Shown here: one piece after another, positions 9,622 through 20,379 of the stretch
Layout: each line of letters starts with the position of its first letter
How positions within the stretch are numbered: position 1 is the first letter of the stretch
Source: Psychrobacter submarinus
Lineage (GTDB): Bacteria > Pseudomonadota > Gammaproteobacteria > Pseudomonadales > Moraxellaceae
DNA: 64,000 nucleotides
Assembly: GCF_904846685.1 (NCBI RefSeq)
Contig: NZ_CAJHBQ010000001.1
Coordinates: forward strand, 1-64,000
Reading direction: 5' to 3'
The notes under the pieces: model-generated
What the model was told of the DNA's origin: nothing
Seen by the model: the letters and a program-made list of their open reading frames with translations, nothing else
The model's database searches: none
Translations under genes and position numbers: made by a program

Positions 9622-9697
9622 TGGTGGACCGACCGCGACTCGAACGCGGGACCAATTGATTAAAAGTCAACTGCTCTACCAACTGAGCTATCGGTCC
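9622..9697 (-). tRNA. tRNA-Lys (TTT), copy 2
   Basis: 76-nt cloverleaf with encoded CCA, same body and TTT anticodon as copy 1. The acceptor stem reads GGACCGA paired with TCGGTCC. It is transcribed leftward, so copies 2 and 1 can be one transcript ending at the terminator near 9300. Confidence 0.96.
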
Positions 9698-9700
9698 TGA

Positions 9701-9764
9701 GAGACGTTAAAAAATTGCACTGCAATTTTAGATTCTCAAGAGAATTTACATTTTCGTAAATTCT
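9701..9764 (-). other. Two-hairpin tRNA leader module, copy 2
   Basis: Precedes tRNA-Lys copy 2. GAGA (9701-9704) faces TCTC (9734-9737) as a weak outer stem. AAAATTGC (9711-9718) pairs with GCAATTTT (9722-9729), and AGAATTTAC (9741-9749) pairs with GTAAATTCT (9756-9764). The outer stem is the least convincing of the four copies. Confidence 0.5.
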
Positions 9765-10029
9765 AAAAGCTACGTATCCAAACTAAGGTTATACTAAGCT
9801 TTGCTAGCAACTTAAGTTTAAACATTAAGTAATTCGCAAAGCTTTCTCTCATTCACATCTAGATAATTTGTATCCCTAAACGTGAGAGCACATTATATAT
9901 ATTCCTGCGATAATTACAACCCCATGAGGAACAAAAATTATGATTTGAGCGTAAATTTTATAGATTTTTTAAACTAACCAACTTTATTAGAAATGTTTAT
10001 ATCTTTTGAGCTTAACAATAAGTACAGAT
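9765..10029. other. AT-rich intergenic region without recognised features
   Basis: The stretch must contain the promoter for the leftward tRNA-Lys pair. I see no gene, no clear terminator for macB and no repeat element in it. Confidence 0.4.
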
Positions 10030-12039
10030 CTAATCTCTAGACAGCGCTTCCACTGGGTCAAGCTTGGCCGCATTACGCGCTGGTAAAAAACCAAAAATGA
10101 CGCCAATTAAAGTTGAGCAAACAAAGGCGGCAATGATAGAAGTTGGGGAATAAATCACTTTAAAGCTATCACCAGCGACACTATTGATAAGCTCGCCGAT
10201 AGCAAAGGCAAGTCCGATACCCAATAAGCCGCCTAAAATACAGACTAAGATAGCTTCGATCAAAAACTGCTGCATAATGTCGCTTTGACGAGCGCCGACT
10301 GCCATACGCACGCCGATCTCGTTGGTGCGCTCAGTGACTGAAACTAGCATGATATTCATCACCCCAATACCGCCGACGATCAAGGAGATGATAGCAATGG
10401 ATGAGATAAGTAAGGTCATAGTGCCTGTCGTTGACTCAATCGTTTGACGAATAGAGTCTGAGTTACGAATACGAAAATCGTCGGTACCGTGACGACCTTC
10501 CATAAGGGTGGAGATGGCAGACTCAGCAGCGGAGGAGGAGATACTGTCGTCGATTAAAGCGACGAAACGCTCAATATTGGGACTACCTACTAAGCGTGAC
10601 ATCATGGTCGTATAAGGCATATAAAGGGTAGGCGACTCTACTTGACCGCCAAAACCACTGTTGTTCGGTTCCAATACGCCAATTACTCGCCCGGGTACAC
10701 TACCGATTAACACGACTTCGCCGATAGGGTTATCAACATCAGCAAAGAAAGTCTGCTTAGCATTGTCATCGATAATAATATCTTGCGTGCGTTTTAAGAT
10801 GCTTTGCTCATCGAAGCCTTGGCCTTGGGATAACGTCTCACCACTAACGTCAAGATAGTCTTGACCGACGCCGCTTACGCTAGCTGCTTCTTGTACGTTG
10901 CGATAACGTACACTCATGTTACTATCAAGCTGCGGGCTAACGCTGGTCACATAAGGCTGATCAGCGACCGCCTGCGCATCCTCAGGCGTGAGATTGTCGT
11001 CATTGTACTGACGTCTAGGATCGCCCCATGGATAACCGTCTATTACGGTAATAGTGTTGGTTCCCAATGAGCTAATATTGGCCAGTATCTGCTCTTGTGA
11101 GCCTTTACCTAACCCTACGACTGAGACTACCGAAGCGATACCAATAATAATACCGAGCATCGTCAAAAGCGTACGCATTTTATGCGCGCGCATGGCGAGC
11201 AGGGACATCTTAAAAGCTTCAAACAAACGATCAATAAAGCTACTTATCTTGCCTTTACGATGCCTGTTGAGTATAGGCTCTGGCTGCACTCTATTATCAA
11301 CTGCCGTTTGCTGATAATGCTTGGTACGATAGTCCTCGATGACATAGCCGTCTTTGAGCTCAATGACGCGCTCAGCCTGCTCGGCAAGACCGGGGTCATG
11401 GGTGACCATGATAATGGTATGACCTTGCGACTTTAAGTCATGCAAGATGGCCATGACATCTTCGCCTGACTTGCTATCGAGCGCCCCTGTGGGCTCATCA
11501 GCTAAGATAATATCGCCGCCATTCATTAGCGCGCGAGCGATTGATACCCGCTGCTGTTGACCGCCTGAGAGCTGATTCGGACGATTATTGACCTTATCCG
11601 CAAGACCTAAATCTGACAGTAGCTGTTCAGCGCGCTCGCTGCGAGCCTGCCCATCCATACCCGCATAAATGGCTGGCACAGAGACATTATCGCGAGCATT
11701 GATATCGCCAAGCAGATGATAGCGCTGGAAGATAAAACCAAAGTGCTCGCGGCGTAATTTCGCCAGCTCATCGGCATCAAGCCGGCTGACAGGCTGTCCA
11801 TAAATCTTATAGTCACCTGCTGTCGCCTGATCTAAGCAACCCAAGATATTCATTAGAGTAGACTTACCAGAGCCAGATTGCCCGATGATAGCGACCATCT
11901 CGCCTTGATGAATAGTGAGGTCGATATCATGCAGCACGCGTATCGTCTGCTCGCCTGCACGAAACTCTTTAATCAAGCCTTTGACTTGCATCAGCGGCGT
12001 AGTTGCTGCGCTATTGGCATTGGTTTTTAGGGGATCCAT
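10030..12039 (-). CDS. macB: MacB-type macrolide/peptide export ABC transporter
   Basis: 669-residue fusion of an ABC ATPase (residues about 10-250) and a MacB/FtsX-type permease with four membrane segments (about 285-310, 540-565, 590-615, 630-655) around a large periplasmic domain. The Walker A is GQSGSGKST, the signature LSGGQQQR, and the Walker B IILADEPTGALDS. MacB works with MacA and an outer-membrane TolC protein to expel macrolides, heat-stable toxins or lipopeptides from the periplasm. MacA is encoded about 150 bases upstream on the same strand. No TolC gene is in the window. The real substrate is unknown. Confidence 0.93.
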   Translation of the reverse strand: MDPLKTNANSAATTPLMQVKGLIKEFRAGEQTIRVLHDIDLTIHQGEMVAIIGQSGSGKSTLMNILGCLDQATAGDYKIYGQPVSRLDADELAKLRREHFGFIFQRYHLLGDINARDNVSVPAIYAGMDGQARSERAEQLLSDLGLADKVNNRPNQLSGGQQQRVSIARALMNGGDIILADEPTGALDSKSGEDVMAILHDLKSQGHTIIMVTHDPGLAEQAERVIELKDGYVIEDYRTKHYQQTAVDNRVQPEPILNRHRKGKISSFIDRLFEAFKMSLLAMRAHKMRTLLTMLGIIIGIASVVSVVGLGKGSQEQILANISSLGTNTITVIDGYPWGDPRRQYNDDNLTPEDAQAVADQPYVTSVSPQLDSNMSVRYRNVQEAASVSGVGQDYLDVSGETLSQGQGFDEQSILKRTQDIIIDDNAKQTFFADVDNPIGEVVLIGSVPGRVIGVLEPNNSGFGGQVESPTLYMPYTTMMSRLVGSPNIERFVALIDDSISSSAAESAISTLMEGRHGTDDFRIRNSDSIRQTIESTTGTMTLLISSIAIISLIVGGIGVMNIMLVSVTERTNEIGVRMAVGARQSDIMQQFLIEAILVCILGGLLGIGLAFAIGELINSVAGDSFKVIYSPTSIIAAFVCSTLIGVIFGFLPARNAAKLDPVEALSRD

Positions 12040-12187
12040 GAATACGACGACCTATATTATCAAATCAGAAAATCACTAAGGGTCTAAAAGTTATAGTGCT
12101 CTAAGCTTAAAGGTTGCAAGACGTTCAACAGCACTGGAGCTAACTGAATCTAAGTACCTTAACTGGTACGTTAGCTAACATGACCTG

Positions 12188-13534
12188 TTAAAAAGGGGGG
12201 CCTCCTCTACCACCTTGACTACCCCCTGCTTTTTCTTCACTCAATATCACCTCATCGCCTGCGCTTAATCCACTTAAAATCTGGGCGTTAACGCGGTTGT
12301 TAATGCCAACGGTAACGCGTTGTTCAACGACTTCGCCGTTGTCTTTGAGCACGCGAACCACGCCTGCGCTAGTAGAAACATCAGTATCAGTACTTGAGTC
12401 GCCAGTAGATCTTTTACTGTTTTTAGCAGGTTGTAGGGCAGCAGAAGGAACAAGCAGCGCGTTTTTAGCTTCATTAATAACGATATAAACCTGTGCGGTC
12501 ATGTCGATACGAAAGCGGCGCTCAGTGTTTGGCACTTCGATGTAACCGATATAATAGATAGCAGCATCAGTAGAGCTGGTATCACTGATATTCTCGGGCG
12601 CAGGTTCAATAGCTTTTAGGGTAGCGTCATACTTTTGGTCAGGATTACCAATGATATTAAAATACACCGGCATGCCTGCTTGCACGTTGATGACATCGGC
12701 CTCAGAGATCTGCGCGTTAATGCGTACGGTTGAGAGATCGGCTAAGGTCACAATCGTAGGCGCGGTTTGATTGGCGTTAACGGTAGTGCCTTGCTCAGTG
12801 GTGATAGAGACCACTGTACCTGATATCGGCGCGCGAATGGTGGTGTAGCTCAAATCCTCCACAGCGGTACTGACGTTGGTTTGCGCTTTACGTAAGGCGG
12901 CGCGTTGGCTGTTGATATTGGCTTGAGTGGTGGTAATAGCGGCTTTGGCAGTATCGATAGCGGCGCGAGCATTATCAACCGCGGCTTTGGCGGTTGCCAC
13001 ACTGGTGGCCTGAGTATCATATTCCTGTTGCGAGATGGCATCGATAGCGACTAAGCCCTTGAGACGCGCAAAGTCAGATTGGGCTTGCTTGTACTCAGAT
13101 TGACGGCTGGCCAGATCAGCATAAGCGCTCTTTAGGCTGGCTTGACGACTCAGTAGCTCAGCCTCAGCACTTTGAATGGCGGCTTCGCTTTGCTCGAGGC
13201 TGGCTTGCTCATTGCTTAGATTGTTTTTTTGGGTGACTTGATCGATTTGGGCAATGAGCTCGCCTTGCTTAACCTCGTCTCCGACTTCCACGAACAGCCG
13301 TTTGACTTCTCCTGACACCTGCGCGCCAACGTCAACGGTGTTAAGCGCCTTGACTTTACCGGACGCCATGACGTTGTTTTCGATATCACCTATCTCAGCG
13401 GTGGCGGTAATGTAATTAGGACTCTCTTCTTTGGGTTGAAAAGTCCTGTAAGCCAGCACAATAAGTGCAAGCACAACTAAGGCGATAATGCCCCATTTTA
13501 TAGCTGATTTTTTGGTGATTTTGCCCATGCTCAA
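12188..13534 (-). CDS. macA: MacA-type periplasmic adaptor subunit
   Basis: 448-residue membrane-fusion protein. A single N-terminal membrane segment (about residues 11-27, WGIIALVVLALIVLAYRTF) anchors it. A lipoyl-like half (MASGKVKALNTVDVGAQVSGEV) follows, then a long Ala/Gln-rich coiled-coil hairpin (about 105-220), the second lipoyl half, beta-barrel and membrane-proximal domains. It bridges MacB and a TolC-type channel. The C-terminus ends in a Gly-rich tail (GGSQGGRGGPPF). It is the first gene of the macAB unit. The 148-base gap to macB is long for tight coupling and has no obvious promoter. Confidence 0.93.
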   Translation of the reverse strand: MSMGKITKKSAIKWGIIALVVLALIVLAYRTFQPKEESPNYITATAEIGDIENNVMASGKVKALNTVDVGAQVSGEVKRLFVEVGDEVKQGELIAQIDQVTQKNNLSNEQASLEQSEAAIQSAEAELLSRQASLKSAYADLASRQSEYKQAQSDFARLKGLVAIDAISQQEYDTQATSVATAKAAVDNARAAIDTAKAAITTTQANINSQRAALRKAQTNVSTAVEDLSYTTIRAPISGTVVSITTEQGTTVNANQTAPTIVTLADLSTVRINAQISEADVINVQAGMPVYFNIIGNPDQKYDATLKAIEPAPENISDTSSTDAAIYYIGYIEVPNTERRFRIDMTAQVYIVINEAKNALLVPSAALQPAKNSKRSTGDSSTDTDVSTSAGVVRVLKDNGEVVEQRVTVGINNRVNAQILSGLSAGDEVILSEEKAGGSQGGRGGPPF

Positions 13535-13698
13535 AGTCCACTTACCATCAAAACAATTTTGACTATAGTAAAGACTTCAGGGGCAAATTGAAATGGTTAT
13601 TAGTTTGCGAAAGGTTAAGGAAAAGCGGGGTAGCTGCAACATAAGAGGGTATAAAAAAGGCTTTATTAAAAGGTGTAAGTCATTATTTGAGTAAGCTA

Positions 13699-14784
13699 TT
13701 AAGCAGCAAAGAGCTTTTTCCCTGACAGCTCAAGCGCAGCTTGTAATAACAGCTCCCAAGCAGGCTGACGAATGAGGCCTTTGATGGCCTGATCACAGCG
13801 ATATAGCAAATCCGGCCACTCGGCGGTTTGCGCAAGGGAATGACGACGACAAGCTTGGCTGTATAAGCCTTGCTTACTACGCCAGATTCCTAAGCTTTGC
13901 GGATCTTGTCCATCCATTAGCGCCATGACCAACCGCATGTCTTTGGCTATTGCCCAAAGTACCAAAGTCGTTGGTTCATCAGTAGCTTGTAGCTGAAACA
14001 TGATTTTTGCTACCTGCATGCTATTGCCTGTGAGCATAGCATCGGATAAGTCAAAAACGCTGAATTGCGCATCGCTGACTAAAGCAGCTTGCAAGTCAGT
14101 AATACCTAGAGCTAGGTTCTTATGACTGGCCGCGTCGCTATTACGATTGTCGGTAGTAGGACTGAGACTGTCGTTATTATTTTCAGATAACTTTGGAGCG
14201 AACAGATAGGATAAGCGCCAAAGGGTTTGATAAGCGCTGAGTAGGTGATGCTCGGTGTGCGACATCAATAATTGCCAAGCCTCTTGCGAAAGACGTAGGC
14301 CGAATTGCTCTGCTTGTACTTGCAATAACTGCTGACGCGCGCGCTCATCGTATAAGTTACCATCGATAACTTGGCCATACTTGGCAAAAGGCGCAAACCA
14401 CTTGCTGGCTTGGCTGCGTTTATCTTGTTTCGGCGTTAGCCATAATAAGCTATGACTATGAGCGCCGGCTTGTGCATCGATAGCAAACTGCTCAAGCTCG
14501 GCGATAGTGGCTTTATCCGGCTTATGATTGCCCGTCACGATGAGCGCGCTGGCATCATCAAAGAGCGATTGGCTACCTAATTCAGACAACACCTCTTGCC
14601 AAGACTTCACCGATATGAGCTCAATGCGTTTGATGGCGTAGTTTTGCTCGCGCCAATGTGGCCGCAGCGCATTAATTAACCATTGCTGCAGTAAGGGCTC
14701 ATCACCGTGCGCCAGCCACAAACCCGCTACAGCTACTGAAGGTTGCAGCAGTTTAGGATAGGCTTGGATAAAGGTCTGCTGCAT
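13699..14784 (-). CDS. holA: DNA polymerase III delta subunit
   Basis: 361-residue clamp-loader delta subunit, which opens the beta clamp during replication. The N-terminal segment GLWLAHGDEPLLQQWLINALR is the typical HolA start of domain I, and the length is close to E. coli HolA. A poorly conserved, Asn/Asp/Ser-rich insertion lies at about residues 200-225 (SENNNDSLSPTTDNRNSD). It is the third gene of leuS-lptE-holA, an arrangement conserved in gamma-proteobacteria, which strongly supports the call. Confidence 0.92.
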   Translation of the reverse strand: MQQTFIQAYPKLLQPSVAVAGLWLAHGDEPLLQQWLINALRPHWREQNYAIKRIELISVKSWQEVLSELGSQSLFDDASALIVTGNHKPDKATIAELEQFAIDAQAGAHSHSLLWLTPKQDKRSQASKWFAPFAKYGQVIDGNLYDERARQQLLQVQAEQFGLRLSQEAWQLLMSHTEHHLLSAYQTLWRLSYLFAPKLSENNNDSLSPTTDNRNSDAASHKNLALGITDLQAALVSDAQFSVFDLSDAMLTGNSMQVAKIMFQLQATDEPTTLVLWAIAKDMRLVMALMDGQDPQSLGIWRSKQGLYSQACRRHSLAQTAEWPDLLYRCDQAIKGLIRQPAWELLLQAALELSGKKLFAA

Positions 14785-14882
14785 AAAAGATAAGCCATCA
14801 GTTGCTGATTGGAAGTGAGGATTAAAGGTATCAGTTCAAAGTGTCAATTCAACGTATTCACTTAAAGCGTTCATTTAAAACG

Positions 14883-15626
14883 TTAAGAGGTCGGGGTAGT
14901 CACCACAGTGGTCGAGGGCGCTGAGTGCTCTAATATAGGTGCGGTTTGGCGAGCCTTACTAGTATTGGGCGACACTTTGGGTAAGCTGACAGCGACATAC
15001 TGATCGGTAATACGGCGCGCAAGACTATCGTAGAGCCAATCGCGGATCTGATCGCCTTGTTGATCGTCAGTGCTGACCGATGCCTCATTATACTGATAGC
15101 TGCGCTCCACTTGGATAGGATTAGTCAAAGTCACTGGCTGCCCATTTTGATAAGTGTCATAGGTCACATCAGCAGAGAGTACCAAACGTATCTCTGTTAA
15201 GACGCCTACTAGCTCATAGCGCCGAAAGCGTAAATTGTCTACTTTTATAAGGGCGATTTTTTCGGCATCGGTGTTATTGGCTTTGCTATTGGCGGCGTTT
15301 TCAATCATCGTCATACCATCAACGACGTCTACTCCCAAAGTCTCTAAGCGTCTAGTTAGTGGCAACTTCAATGGGAACGAGCGACGATTATCTTCAATCA
15401 CTACCGCTGTTTTTTCGACTTCAAAATTTAAAGGCGCATCCAGTCCGCGCAGATGAAAGCCGCAGCCCGTAAGGCTAGTCGCTGTCGTCACCACCGTCAT
15501 CATAGGTAGTACTGCTAACAAAGAAGTGGCTAGCGTTTTACCAAGGCTTTTGCCTTTAGCAGGCGTACCTAAGCTGTTCTTACGTGCTGACTGCATGTTT
15601 TGCTGTTGATACGCCATAACCTTCAT
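14883..15626 (-). CDS. lptE: LPS-assembly lipoprotein LptE
   Basis: 247-residue outer-membrane lipoprotein that plugs the LptD barrel and helps insert lipopolysaccharide. A long N-terminal region with basic residues leads to a hydrophobic stretch and the lipobox SLTGC at about residues 51-55, followed by GFHLRGLDAPL, the classic LptE mature start. The C-terminus has a Thr/Ser/Pro-rich tail. Two in-frame ATGs four codons apart (15626 and 15617) are both possible starts. The gene lies 50 bases downstream of leuS and 98 bases upstream of holA. Confidence 0.9.
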   Translation of the reverse strand: MKVMAYQQQNMQSARKNSLGTPAKGKSLGKTLATSLLAVLPMMTVVTTATSLTGCGFHLRGLDAPLNFEVEKTAVVIEDNRRSFPLKLPLTRRLETLGVDVVDGMTMIENAANSKANNTDAEKIALIKVDNLRFRRYELVGVLTEIRLVLSADVTYDTYQNGQPVTLTNPIQVERSYQYNEASVSTDDQQGDQIRDWLYDSLARRITDQYVAVSLPKVSPNTSKARQTAPILEHSAPSTTVVTTPTS

Positions 15627-15676
15627 CCTTCATCGCCATAAAAAGCCAAAAACATCACTTGTAGTTAAAAAATAAA

Positions 15677-18394
15677 CTAGCCAACAACGACAATGTTCAC
15701 TAACTTATTAGGGACAACGATCTCTTTTTTGATCTCGCCGGTAAGAAACTTAGCGACGCTATCGATGCTGCGTGCTTGAGCTTTAAGCTCTTCAGGGTCA
15801 CTATTAGGCGCGACGTCCATTTTACCGCGTACCTTACCATTCACTTGCACCACCATAGTGATCGTATCTTGTACTAAGGCACTCTCATCGACAGCAGGGT
15901 AGCTCATCGTTAGTGTATCCACGCCTAATTGCTCAAGTAAATACTCGCCAGCATGCGGCGCATAGACCGAGAGCATAATGAGCAAGTCTATCAAAGCTTC
16001 ATGCTGCACTTGTAAGTCTTGCTCGCCGTTGGCTTTAAAGCTTGTGAGCTCATTAGCAAGCTCCATAAGACTCGATACTGGCGTATTCAATGCCAAGCGC
16101 TCGCCTAAGTCGTTATCGATTTTACCTACTGTCTCGTGAGTCTTACGGCGTAGGTTTTTGGCCTCGCGGCTTAGATTATCGGTAGTTAACGGCTGATCAT
16201 TTAAAGTAGCAAGCGCTAAGTTTGACGCGCTTACAGCGTTAATATGATCATGAGCCAGACGCCAGACTTTTTTGACAAAGTTATAAGGTCCTTTGAGCGC
16301 ATCATCTGACCACTCAAGGGTTTGATCGGCAGGCGCAGTGAATAGAGTATATAAACGCACCGTATCCGCGCCGTATTGATCGATAGTGGTTTGCGGGTCG
16401 ACGCCGTTATTCTTAGACTTTGACATCTTCTCGATTTTGCCAATATTTACAGGCTGTCCATCTGCTTTAAGTGTCGCTTTAATCGGTTGACCGCGCTCGT
16501 TGTAGTCGATATCGACATCATCAGCGAAATAATACGTCGTACTGCCATCGCTATTGATACGATTAAAGGTGCCAGCGAGTACCATACCTTGCGTCATCAA
16601 GTTCTTGAAAGGCTCATCACCTGAGACTAAATTCTCATCTCGCATGAGCTTATGAAAGAAACGCGCATAAAGCAGATGCATCACTGCGTGCTCAACTCCA
16701 CCAACGTATTGATCAACCGGTAGCCACTTGTTAGCGGCTGATTTATTGACCATGTGTTGGTTGTCGTTGGGGCTAGCAAAGCGCGCGTAGTACCAGCTGG
16801 ATTCGACAAAGGTATCAAAGGTATCGGTCTCGCGCTCTGCCGGATTACCGCATTTAGGGCAACTGGTATTGACAAACTCAGGCATATTTTTGAGCGGATT
16901 ACCGCGACCATCAGGCACGACCTCAGTCGGTAGTACGACTGGCAAATCTTGCTCTTCTACCGGCACCGTACCGCAGTGCTCGCAGTTGACCATCGGAATC
17001 GGGCAGCCCCAATAGCGCTGGCGAGAGACGCCCCAATCGCGCAGACGGAACTGAATCTTTTTATTGGCAAGGCCTTTTGGCTCGAGCTTCTCAAGCATCG
17101 CTGCAAAAGACTGCTCAAAATCCATACCATCAAACTCGCCTGAGTTAACTAAAGTATTGCGCTCAGTATAGGCGAGGTTAACTTCACCGCCCTCGGCTTC
17201 GGCCTCAGCTTTTGCCGCATCAAAATAACCGGCAGGGACGTCGATGACTTGTTTGATTGGCAAGTCGTATTTAGTCGCAAATTCATAATCGCGTTCATCA
17301 TGTGCCGGTACTGCCATGACCGCGCCTGAGCCATAGCTCATCAGCACGTAGTTAGCGACCCAAACTGGCAGCGCCTCCCCAGTCAGTGGGTGGGTAACGG
17401 TTAAGCCAGTATCCATACCGATCTTCTCTGCTTTGGCCAAGTCGGCTTCGGCAACTGAGCCTTTTTTACACAATGCATTGAACTGGGCGATGACCTCATC
17501 CTTTTCAGCCGCATATTTCGCTAATGGGTGCTCAGCTGCAACAGCGACATAAGTGACTCCCATCAAGGTATCAGGACGGGTGGTAAATACATCTAAGGTA
17601 CTCTCTTGGCCTTCAAGCTCGTAAGGGAAATGCACTTCCATACCAGCACTACGACCGATCCAATTGCGCTGCATGGTCAGTACTTCTGAGGGCCAATGGC
17701 CTTCTAGCTGATCTAAGTCATCGAGTAATTCATCAGCGTATTCGGTGATATTGAAGTAATACATCGGAATATCGCGCTTCTCAACGAGTGCGCCACTGCG
17801 CCAGCCTTTACCATCGATGACTTGTTCGTTGGCAAGGACAGTATTATCCACTGGATCCCAGTTCACTGTCGCAAGCTTCTTATAAACTAAGCCTTTTTTA
17901 TACAGCTGCAAAAATAGCCACTGCTCCCATTGATAATACTCAGGACTACAAGTAGCAAACTCGCGCGACCAATCGATCGACAGGCCTAACAGCTTAAGCT
18001 GCGCGCGCATATTATCAATATTCTCAAACGTCCATTTGGCAGGCGGCGTCTGATTGGCAATGGCTGCGTTTTCTGCTGGCAAGCCAAACCCATCCCAGCC
18101 CATTGGCTGCATGACTTCAAAGCCTTTAAGGCGATAATAACGGCTCAGCACGTCTGAGATGGTATAGTTACGTACATGACCCATGTGCAGCTTACCGCTC
18201 GGATAAGGGAACATCGATAGCATATAGCGGCTAGGTTTGTCGCTTGGCTCATTGCTGACTTCAAAGCGCTTATCTGTTGCCCATTTGGCTTGCTGCTGCG
18301 TTTCGATCAGCTGCGGCTGATAAAGCGTATTATCGGCGGCTGAAGTAGCGTTATTATTAGGGGTAGAGTGGTCAGAGGTCACAGCGTGGTTCAT
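15677..18394 (-). CDS. leuS: Leucyl-tRNA synthetase
   Basis: 905-residue class I aminoacyl-tRNA synthetase charging tRNA-Leu. The HIGH motif appears as PYPSGKLHMGHVRNY, the KMSKS motif as KMSKSKNNGVDP. The CP1 editing domain contains the TTRPDTLMGVTY motif and the AVPAHDERD loop. A zinc-knuckle-like CEHCG ... CPKCG pair is present. Full length for bacterial LeuRS. It heads the leuS-lptE-holA operon. The N-terminus has about 30 extra Asn/Ser/Thr-rich residues, so an internal start is possible, but no better start is apparent. Confidence 0.97.
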   Translation of the reverse strand: MNHAVTSDHSTPNNNATSAADNTLYQPQLIETQQQAKWATDKRFEVSNEPSDKPSRYMLSMFPYPSGKLHMGHVRNYTISDVLSRYYRLKGFEVMQPMGWDGFGLPAENAAIANQTPPAKWTFENIDNMRAQLKLLGLSIDWSREFATCSPEYYQWEQWLFLQLYKKGLVYKKLATVNWDPVDNTVLANEQVIDGKGWRSGALVEKRDIPMYYFNITEYADELLDDLDQLEGHWPSEVLTMQRNWIGRSAGMEVHFPYELEGQESTLDVFTTRPDTLMGVTYVAVAAEHPLAKYAAEKDEVIAQFNALCKKGSVAEADLAKAEKIGMDTGLTVTHPLTGEALPVWVANYVLMSYGSGAVMAVPAHDERDYEFATKYDLPIKQVIDVPAGYFDAAKAEAEAEGGEVNLAYTERNTLVNSGEFDGMDFEQSFAAMLEKLEPKGLANKKIQFRLRDWGVSRQRYWGCPIPMVNCEHCGTVPVEEQDLPVVLPTEVVPDGRGNPLKNMPEFVNTSCPKCGNPAERETDTFDTFVESSWYYARFASPNDNQHMVNKSAANKWLPVDQYVGGVEHAVMHLLYARFFHKLMRDENLVSGDEPFKNLMTQGMVLAGTFNRINSDGSTTYYFADDVDIDYNERGQPIKATLKADGQPVNIGKIEKMSKSKNNGVDPQTTIDQYGADTVRLYTLFTAPADQTLEWSDDALKGPYNFVKKVWRLAHDHINAVSASNLALATLNDQPLTTDNLSREAKNLRRKTHETVGKIDNDLGERLALNTPVSSLMELANELTSFKANGEQDLQVQHEALIDLLIMLSVYAPHAGEYLLEQLGVDTLTMSYPAVDESALVQDTITMVVQVNGKVRGKMDVAPNSDPEELKAQARSIDSVAKFLTGEIKKEIVVPNKLVNIVVVG

Positions 18395-18582
18395 AATTGG
18401 CTCGAAGTTAGATATTTTTATTGACGTTTTGGAGTGTAAGTTCTAAAAACAAATAATTAGTAAAATGAGATACGCTAGAATAGCGCAAATTGGGAAAAAA
18501 TGCGATGGGCTAGGGTAATAATAGCGCAGTATTAAAAGACCAAAGTTTTAATTTTTAAGCAAGCATAATATAAGGAATAACG

Positions 18583-18948
18583 ATGACAATCACTATCTAT
18601 GGTATCAAATCATGCAGCACCATGAAAAAGGCCTTTACTAAACTAGACGACTTAAACATCGACTACACGTTTCACGATTATAAAAAACAAGGCATCGATA
18701 AAGATAGTGTGCAACGTTGGGTCGATCTATTAGGGTTAGATAAGGTGTTAAACAAACGCGGAACCACATGGCGGAAATTAACTGATGAGCAAAAGCAGGC
18801 CGCAGACGCTGATGTCAACACAGCTATCGGTTTATTACTCGAAAATACAAGTATGATTAAGCGCCCAATTGTAGAAGGGCTGCATAATGAGCAGCCCATT
18901 CTACTTTGCGGTTTTGACGCGGATGAGTTTGACAAAGCCTTTGCTTAA
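18583..18948 (+). CDS. ArsC/Spx family reductase-like protein (YffB type)
   Basis: 121-residue thioredoxin-fold protein of the ArsC/Spx/YffB family. The N-terminus TIYGIKSCSTMKKAFTKLD carries one active-site-position Cys in the CSTMKKA loop. IKRPIVEG near residue 93 is the conserved cis-Pro/Arg segment of ArsC-like proteins. Only the N-terminal Cys of the arsenate reductase set is obvious and no ars genes are near, so a true arsenate reductase is unlikely. YffB-type proteins are thought to be glutathione-dependent thiol reductases. AAGGAATAACG before the ATG is a good ribosome-binding site. Confidence 0.85.
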   Translation: MTITIYGIKSCSTMKKAFTKLDDLNIDYTFHDYKKQGIDKDSVQRWVDLLGLDKVLNKRGTTWRKLTDEQKQAADADVNTAIGLLLENTSMIKRPIVEGLHNEQPILLCGFDADEFDKAFA

Positions 18949-19043
18949 AGCGCTCACCGCTCACTGTAGACACTATAAATACTGTCGCAGTAGCACGAGA
19001 CTACAATAAAACCTGACCTTAATGACCTGACCTTAATGAGAGT

Positions 19044-19277
19044 TTAATAAAATCTAAGCTCAGGTTTTATTACCCCTACGATAAACCAAATCACGCTAAA
19101 CAGCCAAATGATGAGGACATAAAGTCTGATTTGCTCTGCAGTCCAATCAAGGGCAAACCACTCAATCATAAAAAACGACTTCCAGCCCTCGATCCATTTG
19201 GCACCGCCATAACCTATGATCCACCAACAATAGAGACTTTCTAAAATAAAAAGCACACACCACATGATTAGTGACAT
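19044..19277 (-). CDS. Small two-segment membrane protein, unknown function
   Basis: 77 residues, Trp-rich, with two likely membrane segments (about 3-23 and 51-70). The intervening loop KWIEGWKSFFMIEWFALDWTAEQIR is amphipathic. I do not recognise the family. AAGGA lies 10 bases upstream of the ATG. Its start is only 23 bases downstream of the argB stop codon, on the same strand, so it is probably translated from the argB transcript. A functional link to arginine synthesis is not implied. Confidence 0.65.
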   Translation of the reverse strand: MSLIMWCVLFILESLYCWWIIGYGGAKWIEGWKSFFMIEWFALDWTAEQIRLYVLIIWLFSVIWFIVGVIKPELRFY

Positions 19278-19300
19278 AGTAGCGTCATCCTTTATTAGCG

Positions 19301-20221
<921 letters not shown>

Positions 20222-20340
20222 CTAAAAGGTAGCTCAAGATATCAGTTTAAAAAAACCAGTTTAAAACAGGTCGAATCAAAACGTCAGCGCAATATAAAAA
20301 AAGGCGGCAATCTCCAGAGACTGGCACAAAATCATTGAAC

Positions 20341-20372
20341 AGTAATTATTAAACAATAGCTATTAAACAATA
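20341..20372 (+). repeat. Short tandem motif next to the IS630 insertion
   Basis: ATTAAACAATA occurs twice (from about 20348 and 20362), with weaker partial copies on both sides, directly left of the IS. Together with the region back to 20220 (repeated CAGTTTAAAA) it is low-complexity intergenic DNA upstream of argB. Confidence 0.5.
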
Positions 20373-20379
20373 ACTATAG

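Noticed and set aside
18583..18948. True arsenate reductase (arsC)
   Set aside because: No ars operon neighbours, and only a YffB-like single-cysteine loop is visible.
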